From assembly GCA_034211175.1 (NCBI GenBank), contig JAXHUH010000162.1:1-38777 (forward strand): a stretch of 38,777 bases of DNA. The letters are read 5' to 3'. Below, one piece after another: positions 1-6,899 of the stretch. The stretch is from JAXHUH01 sp034211175. Its GTDB lineage: Bacteria; Actinomycetota; Acidimicrobiia; Acidimicrobiales; CAIXPF01. Made by a program: the position numbers and the translations under genes. The notes beneath the pieces were generated by a model. The model worked only from the letters and a program-made list of their open reading frames with translations. It had not been told where the DNA came from and made no database searches. The number at the start of each line of letters is the position of its first letter. Position 1 is the stretch's first letter.

Positions 1-2
1 AA

Positions 3-116
3 CGCATCGGGTTCGGGTTCCGGTCCTTCCGCAACTACCGCATCCGAGTCCTGCTCTACGCAGGCCGACCCAACTGGACCCTCCTCGACCAGATCACCCC
101 CGCCGAAATCCGATGA
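3..116 (+). CDS. ISL3-like IS transposase, C-terminal end (partial)
   Basis: The first bases read in one open frame for 37 residues to a TGA at 114-116; the rest lies before the window. The segment contains FGFRSFRNYRIRVLLYAG followed by RPNW, which matches the conserved C-terminal tail of ISL3-family transposases as I know it (a GFRNF..YR.RVLLY..RPNW pattern). Such enzymes move an insertion sequence by DDE chemistry; none of the catalytic residues is in view. I could not define the right inverted repeat of the element in the bases after the stop. Whether the complete gene is intact cannot be judged from here. Confidence 0.75.
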   Translation, partial: RIGFGFRSFRNYRIRVLLYAGRPNWTLLDQITPAEIR

Positions 117-403
117 GCCACATTGTCGTCACGAGAGCGCGGGCGCTGAAGCGTGAGCCTTTCCCCTCATTGCATGCAACGATCTGGTGTACGAGAAGTT
201 AACGTGAGATGTCCTGACGTCGGGCCAGGGCTCGTCGGAGCGTTGGTGGACGCGGCGGAGCCCTCGGGGGCACACGTTCCGGGGGGACGCGTCCGGAGAG
301 GCGTCGTCGGTGGCGGGCGACGGATTCGTCCAACACCTTCATCACACGTTCGGCGAACCGGTGAACCGATTCGGCGGCGTGGTCGTAGGCGGAGGGGCAA
401 GTG
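117..403. other. Gene-poor stretch between IS tail and membrane gene
   Basis: No convincing gene is seen. It should hold the IS right end and the promoter of the gene at 404. On the minus strand, about 390 down to 290 reads as a protein-like peptide (YDHAAESVHRFAERVMKVLD) with mostly G/C third positions, but no start codon lies in frame just upstream. It could be a remnant of a gene cut by insertion, or chance. Confidence 0.4.
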
Positions 404-1204
404 GTGGGCGAGCGACGGCGGGAGTTGCGCGACGTGGTGGGACCGACGATGGGTGAGGCACAGACGGCGGCGGACGCCGATCGGGCGAGCGGTGACGACG
501 TCCGGTGGGTCGGTGGGATCGCCACCGGTGGCCGGAAGGTCGTGATCGGCCTCGCGTCGGTCCAGGTGCTGGTCAGCATCGCCAACGCTGTCGACTGGAT
601 GGCCGGGCGCCCGTCGTGGCGCATCTCGTCGCTGGTCGACCTCGAGCGCGAGTCGAGCATCGGCACCTGGCTCCACACGGTGGCCCTGCTCGGCGGCGCG
701 GTCACGCTCGCCGTCGTCACGGCGGCGACCGTGCGGGCCGACCGTCGGGCCTGGCCCCTCCTCCTCATCCCGCTCGCACTGCTGGGCCTGTCGGTCGACG
801 AGGTCGTGCAGATGCACGAGTGGCTCGGCCGCAGCATCGAGGGCGCAACGGTCGGGGAGGGCAACTCGGGTGCGCTGTCCGACACCGGGCCCTGGGTCGT
901 GCTCGCCGTGCCGTTCGCGATCGGGCTCGCACTGGTGCTGCGCCGGGCGCAGCCGTACCTGCGCTCGGCGCCGACGGCCCATCGCCTGCTGATCGGCGGG
1001 TTCGTCGTCTACCTCGCCGGCGCCGCCGGCATGGAGCTGCTGCGCAACGTCGTGGACGAGGGTGGTGCCGCGCACCTCGCCCAGGTCATCGTCGAGGAGG
1101 GGCTCGAGGGCCTCGGTGCCATCGGCGTGCTGTGGGCCGGCCTCATGCTCCTCGATCGCGCGTCCCTGCGCATCGCCATCGGGTCACTGCCCCGCACGAC
1201 CTGA
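404..1204 (+). CDS. Polytopic membrane protein of unknown function
   Basis: The 266-residue product has about six hydrophobic segments (near residues 45-65, 88-110, 116-133, 162-182, 197-215 and 230-250), so it should sit in the cytoplasmic membrane. I do not recognise the family. Helix three ends in SVDEVVQMHEWLG, and a later stretch carries ELLRNVVDEG and VIVEEGLEGLG, so Asp, Glu and His cluster at helix ends. The GTG at 404 is chosen because GGAGGGG at 391-397 sits 6 bases before it; the GTG at 401 is nearly as good, and ATG 449 lacks a clear ribosome site. It converges with qcrB, whose stop is only 5 bases away, so function in respiration cannot be inferred from orientation. Confidence 0.65.
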   Translation: MGERRRELRDVVGPTMGEAQTAADADRASGDDVRWVGGIATGGRKVVIGLASVQVLVSIANAVDWMAGRPSWRISSLVDLERESSIGTWLHTVALLGGAVTLAVVTAATVRADRRAWPLLLIPLALLGLSVDEVVQMHEWLGRSIEGATVGEGNSGALSDTGPWVVLAVPFAIGLALVLRRAQPYLRSAPTAHRLLIGGFVVYLAGAAGMELLRNVVDEGGAAHLAQVIVEEGLEGLGAIGVLWAGLMLLDRASLRIAIGSLPRTT

Positions 1205-1209
1205 CGCCG

Positions 1210-2628
1210 TTACCCTCCGCCGCCGCCGGGTGCCGCCGCGGTCGAGGAGGACCGCTCCTGGTCCGACGTGTCCGGGTGTGAGGTCTCCGCGTGGGCGACC
1301 TTGACGTGCGCGGCGCCGTGGGCGGCGACGCGGCGTTCCCGCTCCTGGAGGTCGAGGCAGATCTTGCGGGCGAACAGGCCCGCGGCGATCGGTGCGACCA
1401 GGCACAGGATCCGCAGCATCCAGACGAACTCGTTGATCGAGAGACCGAAGTACACGGTCAGCACGTCGTTGGCGCCGGCCAGGCCGAGCACCGTGTAGAA
1501 GGTCAGCGTCGCCACGCCGAGCGCCGTGCGGTTGGGCCGGTCGCGGGGCCGGTCGAGGACGTGGTGCTCGGCGTGGTCACCGGTGCGGCGGGCCTCGATG
1601 AACGGCCACAGGTACAGCAGCGTGAACGTGATCCCCGGGATGAGGATGCCCGGGTAGAACGGGTTGGGGATCGAGTAGCCGAACGCCCGGGTCTCCCAGC
1701 CCGGCATCAGGCGCATCGCACCCTCCAACCAGCCCATGTACCAGTCGGGCTGGGACCCGGTGCTGACGTTGGCCACCCGGAACGGGCCGTAGATCCAGAT
1801 CGGGTTGATCTGGGCGAGCCCGCCGAGCCCGGCCAGCACGGCGGCGACCACGAAGAACAGGCCGCCGGCCTTGGCCGCGTACGTCGGCCACAGGCGCTCG
1901 CCGACCACGTTGTCGTCGCGGGCGCCACGGCCCGGGAAGTGGGCGTGCTTGTGCTTCACCAGCAGCCCGAGGTGGGCGGCGAGGAGGCCGGCGATGACGA
2001 TCGGCACCACGAACACGTGGATCAGGAAGAGCCGGTTGAGGATGTCGTCGCCGGGGAAGTCGCCGCCGAAGAGCAGCGACGCCGCCCACGTCCCGATCAC
2101 CGGGATCGACAGCACCACCGAGTAGGCGATGCGCAGCCCGGTGCCGGAGAGCTGGTCGTCGAGCAGGGAGTAGCCGGCGAACCCGTTGACGATGGCGAGC
2201 AGCATCAGCGTGATGCCGATCATCCAGTTGAGCTCGCGGGGTCGCCGGAACGCGCCGGTGAAGAACACCCGGGCCATGTGGGCGGTGATGGCGGCGACGA
2301 ACACCAGCGCCGACCAGTGGTGCATCTGGCGCATCACCAGGCCGGCCCGGACGTCGAACGAGATCTCGAGCGCGCTCTCGTAGGCCTCGGTCATCTCGAC
2401 GCCGACCAGGGGCTCGTAGCTGCCGTCGTAGGTCACCTCCGACACCGACGGGACGTAGAAGAACCCGAGGTAGGTGCCGGTGACCACGAGGACCACGAAC
2501 GCGTACAGCGCGACCTCGCCCAACATGAACGACCAGTGGTTGGGGAAGACCTTGTCGAGTGCCTTCGAGGTGACCGACGCGGTGCCGGTGCGCTCGTCGA
2601 GCCAGACGACGAGTCGGCGGACGATCAT
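1210..2628 (-). CDS. qcrB: Menaquinol:cytochrome c reductase cytochrome b subunit
   Basis: This is the membrane cytochrome b of the actinobacterial bcc complex, which oxidises menaquinol and passes electrons to the Rieske protein and to low-potential heme. The 472-residue product has the two heme-binding histidine pairs expected of the family (His103 or 104 and His117 on one helix, His204 and His219 on another). It carries PDWY at 294-297 in place of the mitochondrial PEWY motif of the quinol-oxidation site, as expected for actinobacteria. The C-terminus is hydrophilic and ends in a glycine run. Its ATG overlaps the qcrA stop (ATGA), so the two are translationally coupled; it is the last gene of ctaE-qcrC-qcrA-qcrB. 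Confidence 0.97.
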   Translation of the reverse strand: MIVRRLVVWLDERTGTASVTSKALDKVFPNHWSFMLGEVALYAFVVLVVTGTYLGFFYVPSVSEVTYDGSYEPLVGVEMTEAYESALEISFDVRAGLVMRQMHHWSALVFVAAITAHMARVFFTGAFRRPRELNWMIGITLMLLAIVNGFAGYSLLDDQLSGTGLRIAYSVVLSIPVIGTWAASLLFGGDFPGDDILNRLFLIHVFVVPIVIAGLLAAHLGLLVKHKHAHFPGRGARDDNVVGERLWPTYAAKAGGLFFVVAAVLAGLGGLAQINPIWIYGPFRVANVSTGSQPDWYMGWLEGAMRLMPGWETRAFGYSIPNPFYPGILIPGITFTLLYLWPFIEARRTGDHAEHHVLDRPRDRPNRTALGVATLTFYTVLGLAGANDVLTVYFGLSINEFVWMLRILCLVAPIAAGLFARKICLDLQERERRVAAHGAAHVKVAHAETSHPDTSDQERSSSTAAAPGGGGG

Positions 2629-3524
2629 CGGTCGCGGTCCCAGAAGCCGGGCCCGACGGGGGCGGAGAAGTCACCGGTGGCCACGATCATCCCCTCGTCG
2701 TCGACCCCGAGGGGCAGCTGGGGCAGCGGGCGCGCCGCAGGGCCGAACACCGGCTCGGCGCCGTCGAGGACGTCGAACGTCGACTGGTGGCACGGGCACA
2801 GCAGCTGGGCGCTGACCTCCTCGTACAGGCCCACCGGGCAGCCGGCATGGGTGCACACCTTGGAGTACGCGATGTAGCCCTCGACCGTCCAGCCCTCTCG
2901 GTCGGGCCGCAGGTCGAGGGACCCGGGCGGCACCCGGATGAGGACGGTCTGCGCGTCCTCGTCGGTGGTGTGGCCCTCGGGGAAGACGGTCAGGATGCTG
3001 TTGACCGCGAGGCGGTCGATGCCGACCGGGTTGCCGGCCTCGTCGACGACCCGGACGGTGCCGTTGCCGTACGCCGTGGTCTTGAGGCCCCGGCCCGGGC
3101 GCGGCCCGAGCGAGCGCAGCGGCAGCAACGCGGCGAGGCCGAGCCCCCCGAGTGCGACCGCCAGCGCGGTGCCGAGCACGTTGCGCCGCCCGACCTCCTC
3201 CGCCGGACCGGCGAGCTGGGACATGACGTCGTCGGCCTTGCCCTGCGCGGAGGCAGGGCTCGCCCGGTCCTCGGTGGCGAGGTCGTCGGGCATGAACCGC
3301 TTCGCCCACGAGATGATGCCGGCCCCGATCCCGCCCAGCGCCACCGCCAGCAGGGCGCCCTCGAGCTGGACCTGGCCCCCGACCGCGTACACCACCGTGA
3401 GGGCGATGGCCGCCACCACCGAGGCGGCGAAGCACGCCAGGGGGACGAGCACCGACGGCCGGCTGCGCACGACCTCGACGGGTGAGGTGTCCGGCTGCGG
3501 CGACGTGTCCGGCTGGTCAGGCAT
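2625..3524 (-). CDS. qcrA: Rieske iron-sulfur subunit of the bcc complex
   Basis: This 299-residue protein takes one electron from menaquinol at the QcrB outer site and delivers it to QcrC. The cluster-binding boxes are CTHAGC (224-229) and CPCHQS (243-248), giving the two Cys and two His ligands plus the disulfide pair. Three hydrophobic segments precede them (about 25-49, 53-72 and 116-136), which is the actinobacterial Rieske layout rather than the single anchor of mitochondria. I chose the ATG at 3524 because AGGAGG lies just upstream and it overlaps the end of qcrC by eight bases; a longer frame to 3578 would overlap qcrC much more. Its stop overlaps the qcrB start. Confidence 0.95.
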   Translation of the reverse strand: MPDQPDTSPQPDTSPVEVVRSRPSVLVPLACFAASVVAAIALTVVYAVGGQVQLEGALLAVALGGIGAGIISWAKRFMPDDLATEDRASPASAQGKADDVMSQLAGPAEEVGRRNVLGTALAVALGGLGLAALLPLRSLGPRPGRGLKTTAYGNGTVRVVDEAGNPVGIDRLAVNSILTVFPEGHTTDEDAQTVLIRVPPGSLDLRPDREGWTVEGYIAYSKVCTHAGCPVGLYEEVSAQLLCPCHQSTFDVLDGAEPVFGPAARPLPQLPLGVDDEGMIVATGDFSAPVGPGFWDRDR

Positions 3525-4452
3525 GGGAGGCCTCCTGCTCGTCGTCCCCGCCGGGTGCGCCGTCCGGGCCCTCGTCATCGCCGCCGGTCGCCGCGATCAC
3601 GGGGTCGTGATCGCCGTGCTCCCGGGTGATCCATCGGGACGCCACGATCAGCACGCCGAGGCCGAAGAGGACCGCGACGAACCCCTCCGAGAGCGGCCCC
3701 GCGCCGCCGAGCGCCGCGCCGCCCGGGGTCTCCGGCTCCTTGAGGTACTCGATGTAGGCGATGATCGAGTCCACCTCGTGCTCGGTGAGCGTCGCCTCGC
3801 TGAACAGCGGCATCTGGCCGGGACCGACGCGGATGGCCTCGGCGATCTGGGTGGGGGCCGTGTGGTGGAGCGACGGGGCGAGCTCGCCGCCGCTGAGCGC
3901 ACCGCCGATGCCGGCCGCGTTGTGGCACGCCGCGCAGTTCGCCCGGTAGAGCTCACCGCCCTCGGCGATGTCGCCCGCGTCCGGGTCGACCTCGGGGATC
4001 TCCGGGCCGCCGCCGAGGGTGGCGACGTGCTCGACGATCGCCTCGATCTCCGCGTCGTCGTAGGCCGGCGGCTTGGCCGGGGCCTGGGGCGTCGGGTTGG
4101 CGAGCGGCATCCGGCCGGTGCGGAGCATGAAGTCGGCGGCTGCGGCCCCGGAGCTGCGGATCGAGGGCCAGTCACCGACCCCCGAGCCGTCCGCGCCGTG
4201 GCAGCTCGCACAGCCCGTCAGGTACAGCACCCCACCGTCGGGTGCGCCTGCGGGGGCGTCGTCGGCGTCGTCCGCATCGGACGGCTCCCCGCCGTCCTGG
4301 CCCGGCACCACGGGATGGGCGAGCTCGATCGTCTCGCCGCCCTCCGGGCCGGCGGGGTCGGGATCGGCCGACGCGGCGTCGGCCACGGCGAGCACCGCGA
4401 GGGTGCCGAGCGCGGCCGCCGCGCCGGCGAGCAGGTTCCGACGCAGGCTCAC
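3517..4452 (-). CDS. qcrC: Diheme cytochrome c subunit of the bcc complex
   Basis: The 311-residue product starts at a GTG that overlaps the ctaE stop (GTGA). An N-terminal hydrophobic signal (about residues 8-28) is followed by two c-type heme sites, CASCH at 81-85 and CAACH at 173-177, with likely axial methionines in GRMPL (Met115) and GQMPLF (Met214). A C-terminal helix (about 253-272) anchors it, leaving a short acidic cytoplasmic tail. In Actinobacteria this tethered diheme protein replaces soluble cytochrome c and hands electrons directly to the CuA site of CtaC, which fits the presence of both complexes in these two divergent operons and the lack of a separate cytochrome c gene here. 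Confidence 0.96.
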   Translation of the reverse strand: MSLRRNLLAGAAAALGTLAVLAVADAASADPDPAGPEGGETIELAHPVVPGQDGGEPSDADDADDAPAGAPDGGVLYLTGCASCHGADGSGVGDWPSIRSSGAAAADFMLRTGRMPLANPTPQAPAKPPAYDDAEIEAIVEHVATLGGGPEIPEVDPDAGDIAEGGELYRANCAACHNAAGIGGALSGGELAPSLHHTAPTQIAEAIRVGPGQMPLFSEATLTEHEVDSIIAYIEYLKEPETPGGAALGGAGPLSEGFVAVLFGLGVLIVASRWITREHGDHDPVIAATGGDDEGPDGAPGGDDEQEASHA

Positions 4453-5099
4453 AGCACGTACACCAGCAGGAACACGCCGACCCACACGACATCGACGAAG
4501 TGCCAGTACCAGGACCCGATCCGGATGTGCTCGGTCGAGCGGGTGGTCGCGTCGCTCACCACGTCGCGGGTCAGCAGGGCGAGGAGGACGAGGCCGCCGA
4601 GCACGTGGAGGCCGTGGAAACCGGTCAGCAGGTAGAAGATCGTCCCGTAGGCGTGGTCGTCGATCCAGAAGTCGAGCTCGGCGTACTCGAGGCCCTGGTT
4701 GGCGAGGAAGACGGCGCCGAGCGCGACCGTCGCGGCGAGCCAGGCGCCCGCGGCGCGTCGGTTGAGGTGGTCGGCGGCGTGCACGGCGAAGTGGACCGTG
4801 ACGCTCGAGGTGAGCAGCACGATCGTGAAGATGGCGGTGCGGCCCGTCTCCAGGTGGACGCCGGCGGGGGGCCAGGCGTCGTTCTCCGCCGCCAGGGTGA
4901 TGAAGGTCGCGAACAGGCCGGCGAAGAACATGAGTTCCGAACCGAGCCAGATCATGAACCCGACGGCGAGTGGGCTGCGCCCCGCGGTGATGGCCGGCGC
5001 TCCGAGCACCACAGCGTTGTACCACTGTCCGCGCACGTTCTGACGGGTCGAAGCGAACGACCGGGTCTCAGTTCGACAGATGGTGTGACGTCTGTCCAT
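4449..5099 (-). CDS. ctaE: Cytochrome c oxidase subunit III
   Basis: Subunit III stabilises the aa3 oxidase core. The product has the family signature WLGSELMFFAGLFATF near the N-terminal third, FLANQGLEYAEL in the middle, GFHGLHVLGGL, and a C-terminal HIRIGSWYWHFVDVVWVGVF, with about five helices. It leads ctaE-qcrC-qcrA-qcrB. The start is uncertain: ATG 5099 gives 216 residues but has no ribosome site and sits inside an inverted repeat, and the first 30 residues do not look like the family. In-frame GTG codons at 5036 and 5012 are alternatives. The stop overlaps the qcrC start. Confidence 0.93.
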   Translation of the reverse strand: MDRRHTICRTETRSFASTRQNVRGQWYNAVVLGAPAITAGRSPLAVGFMIWLGSELMFFAGLFATFITLAAENDAWPPAGVHLETGRTAIFTIVLLTSSVTVHFAVHAADHLNRRAAGAWLAATVALGAVFLANQGLEYAELDFWIDDHAYGTIFYLLTGFHGLHVLGGLVLLALLTRDVVSDATTRSTEHIRIGSWYWHFVDVVWVGVFLLVYVL

Positions 5100-5111
5100 G
5101 TGCCGGACAGA
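5075..5111. promoter_or_regulatory. Three GACAGA/TCTGTC half-sites between divergent respiratory operons
   Basis: GACAGA (5075-5080), TCTGTC (5091-5096) and GACAGA (5106-5111) alternate in orientation. The right pair forms a perfect 7-bp inverted repeat TCTGTCC/GGACAGA with a 7-base spacer. The first and third sites are 31 bases apart, about three helical turns. The layout suggests an operator for a dimeric regulator controlling ctaE-qcrCAB and/or ctaGCDF; no regulator is identified. Confidence 0.4.
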
Positions 5112-5149
5112 TCACGGGCTCCGATGAGCAGAAGCGCCGGCAACCCCTG

Positions 5150-5155
5150 TACCGT
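5150..5155 (+). promoter_or_regulatory. Possible -10 element for leaderless ctaG transcript
   Basis: TACCGT fits the TANNNT pattern of actinobacterial -10 boxes and lies 8 bases before the ctaG ATG at 5164, which has no ribosome site. Transcription would then begin at or next to the start codon. No good -35 box is seen. Confidence 0.3.
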
Positions 5156-5163
5156 CCGCATCG

Positions 5164-6051
5164 ATGGCGACGCCCGACGCGTTCTGGCCAGGCGGGATAG
5201 GCGCCGACGCACGCTTCGACCCCTCGACGGCCGTGCCGACGCTCGGCGCGCTCGTCGCGTACCTGGGCGCGGTCCGGGCCGCCCGACGCCGGGACCGTCC
5301 GTGGTCGCCCACCCGGACCTGGGCCTTCGTGATCGGCGTTCTGCTGGTGCTCTTGGTGACGCAGAGTGGTATCGGTGCCGTCGATGACGTCTGGTACAGC
5401 GCCCACATGGTCGAGCACCTCGTCCTCGGCATGGCGGCGCCGATGCTCGTCGCGCTCGCCGCGCCCCTGACCCTGGCCGCCCGGGCCGGCAGCCGCAGCA
5501 CGCAGCTCACCGTCGTCGAGCTCACCAGGCTCGCGCCGGTCCGCTTCCTCACCCGCCCCGTCGTCGCGCTCGCCCTGTTCGTGACGGCCATGGCGACCTC
5601 GACGTTGCCGGTGGTCGTCGAGGCGGCGCGGGCCTCGGGGCCGCTCCACACGTTCCTCCACCTCCACGCCTTCCTCTCCGGGCTGGTCTTCGCCTCGGTC
5701 GTGCTCGGCACCGACCCGTCCTCGTGGCGGACGCCGCCCTTCGTCCGGGTCGGCCTCGTGGTCGTCACCATCCCCGCGCACGCGCTGCTGGCGATCGCCG
5801 CCATGGCCGCCGGCGTCGGCCTCGCCGACGCCGAGGTGCTGGGCACCGAGCGCGCCCTGGCCGACCAGGACCTCGGTGCCGCCCTGTTCTGGATCGGGGG
5901 CGAGCTCATCGGCCTCACGATGCTCGCCGTGGTGGCCGTCTCCTGGTTCCGGTCCGAACAGCGGCGAGCCCGCCGCCACGACGCCGCACTGGACGCCTCA
6001 CCCGAGGGGTCCCCCACCCTGCTCGCCGACACGGGAGCCACGCCCCGATGA
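5164..6051 (+). CDS. ctaG: Cytochrome c oxidase assembly protein, CtaG/caa3 type
   Basis: The 295-residue product is a polytopic membrane protein with about seven hydrophobic segments. It carries DDVWYSAHMVEHLVLGM early and LHTFLHLHAFLSGLVF in the middle, the histidine-rich helix patterns typical of the caa3_CtaG family, members of which help assemble the copper centre of heme-copper oxidases. ATG 5164 is used, with little or no 5' leader. The gene opens the ctaG-ctaC-ctaD-ctaF operon, and its stop overlaps the ctaC start (ATGA), which supports a role in maturing this oxidase. Confidence 0.9.
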   Translation: MATPDAFWPGGIGADARFDPSTAVPTLGALVAYLGAVRAARRRDRPWSPTRTWAFVIGVLLVLLVTQSGIGAVDDVWYSAHMVEHLVLGMAAPMLVALAAPLTLAARAGSRSTQLTVVELTRLAPVRFLTRPVVALALFVTAMATSTLPVVVEAARASGPLHTFLHLHAFLSGLVFASVVLGTDPSSWRTPPFVRVGLVVVTIPAHALLAIAAMAAGVGLADAEVLGTERALADQDLGAALFWIGGELIGLTMLAVVAVSWFRSEQRRARRHDAALDASPEGSPTLLADTGATPR

Positions 6052-6899
6052 GCCCGCCCCGACACCGGCCCGAACGCCGCCCGGAACGACCCCGCCAGCG
6101 GTCACGTCGCGTCGCCGCGGTGGCCGGGCTCGCCCTCGTCGTCCTCGCCGTCGGCGGGTGCTCGGACGCTCGCTGGGGCGTACCCGAGTCGGCCGCCACC
6201 CAGGGCGACGACTTCCTGGCGCTCTGGCGCGTCTTCGTGCCGATCGCCGGCCTGGTCGTCCTGCTGATCTGGGGCCTGGTCGCCTACCTGGTCATCCGCG
6301 GCCGGGTCTGGCGCCGCCGACCCGGCGAGCCCGACCAGGAGCAGTACCACGTCCGCCTCGAGGTCCTCTACACCGTCGTCCCACTGCTGCTGGTCGGCGT
6401 GCTGTTCGGCCTCACCGTCGTGCGGACCGACGCCATCACCGAGACGGTCGACGACCCCGACGAGGTCATCGAGGTCTACGGGTTCCAGTGGAGCTGGCGC
6501 TTCACCTACCCCGACGACGGCATCGCGGTCACCGGCATCGGCGAGGGGGACCCGGTGCTCCGCCTCCCGGTCGACCGCACCATCCGCCTCCACCTCCTCG
6601 CAGACGACGTCATCCACTCGTTCTGGGTCCCCGAGTTCCTCACCAAGCGGGACCTCATCCCCGGCGTCGACAACGAGATCGACATCACCCCGACGCGCAC
6701 CGGCACGTTCACCGGCCGCTGCGCCGAGTTCTGCGGCCTCGACCACACCGAGATGCGCTTCGGCGTCGAGGTCATGGAGGCCGACGAGTACGACGCCTGG
6801 ATCGCGGACGCGGCCGCCGGCCGGATCGACGATCCGACGGTGTCGGTCGTCCCGGTCGAAGCCGACGCCGGCTCCGGCACCGAGGAGGCCAACGGATGA
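6048..6899 (+). CDS. ctaC: Cytochrome c oxidase subunit II (CuA subunit)
   Basis: Subunit II receives electrons from the c-type cytochrome through its binuclear CuA centre outside the membrane. The 283-residue product has an arginine-rich N-terminus, a lipobox LAVGGC with Cys38 as the likely lipidated residue, two membrane helices (about 61-85 and 104-126), and a cupredoxin domain. CuA ligands are visible as His190 and the block CAEFCGLDHTEM (Cys225, Cys229, His233, Met236). Aromatic YGFQWSW (144-150) is the usual electron-entry patch. No fused cytochrome c domain is present, as expected where QcrC serves as donor. It overlaps ctaG and ctaD by four bases each. Confidence 0.97.
   Translation: MSPPRHRPERRPERPRQRSRRVAAVAGLALVVLAVGGCSDARWGVPESAATQGDDFLALWRVFVPIAGLVVLLIWGLVAYLVIRGRVWRRRPGEPDQEQYHVRLEVLYTVVPLLLVGVLFGLTVVRTDAITETVDDPDEVIEVYGFQWSWRFTYPDDGIAVTGIGEGDPVLRLPVDRTIRLHLLADDVIHSFWVPEFLTKRDLIPGVDNEIDITPTRTGTFTGRCAEFCGLDHTEMRFGVEVMEADEYDAWIADAAAGRIDDPTVSVVPVEADAGSGTEEANG

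Noticed and set aside
3525..3578. Longer start for qcrA at 3578
   Set aside because: It would overlap qcrC by 62 bases; ATG 3524 has AGGAGG and the usual short overlap.
5037..5099. Trusting ATG 5099 as the ctaE start without doubt
   Set aside because: There is no ribosome site, the first 20-30 residues do not look like subunit III, and the ATG lies in an inverted repeat; it is kept only as the longest form.
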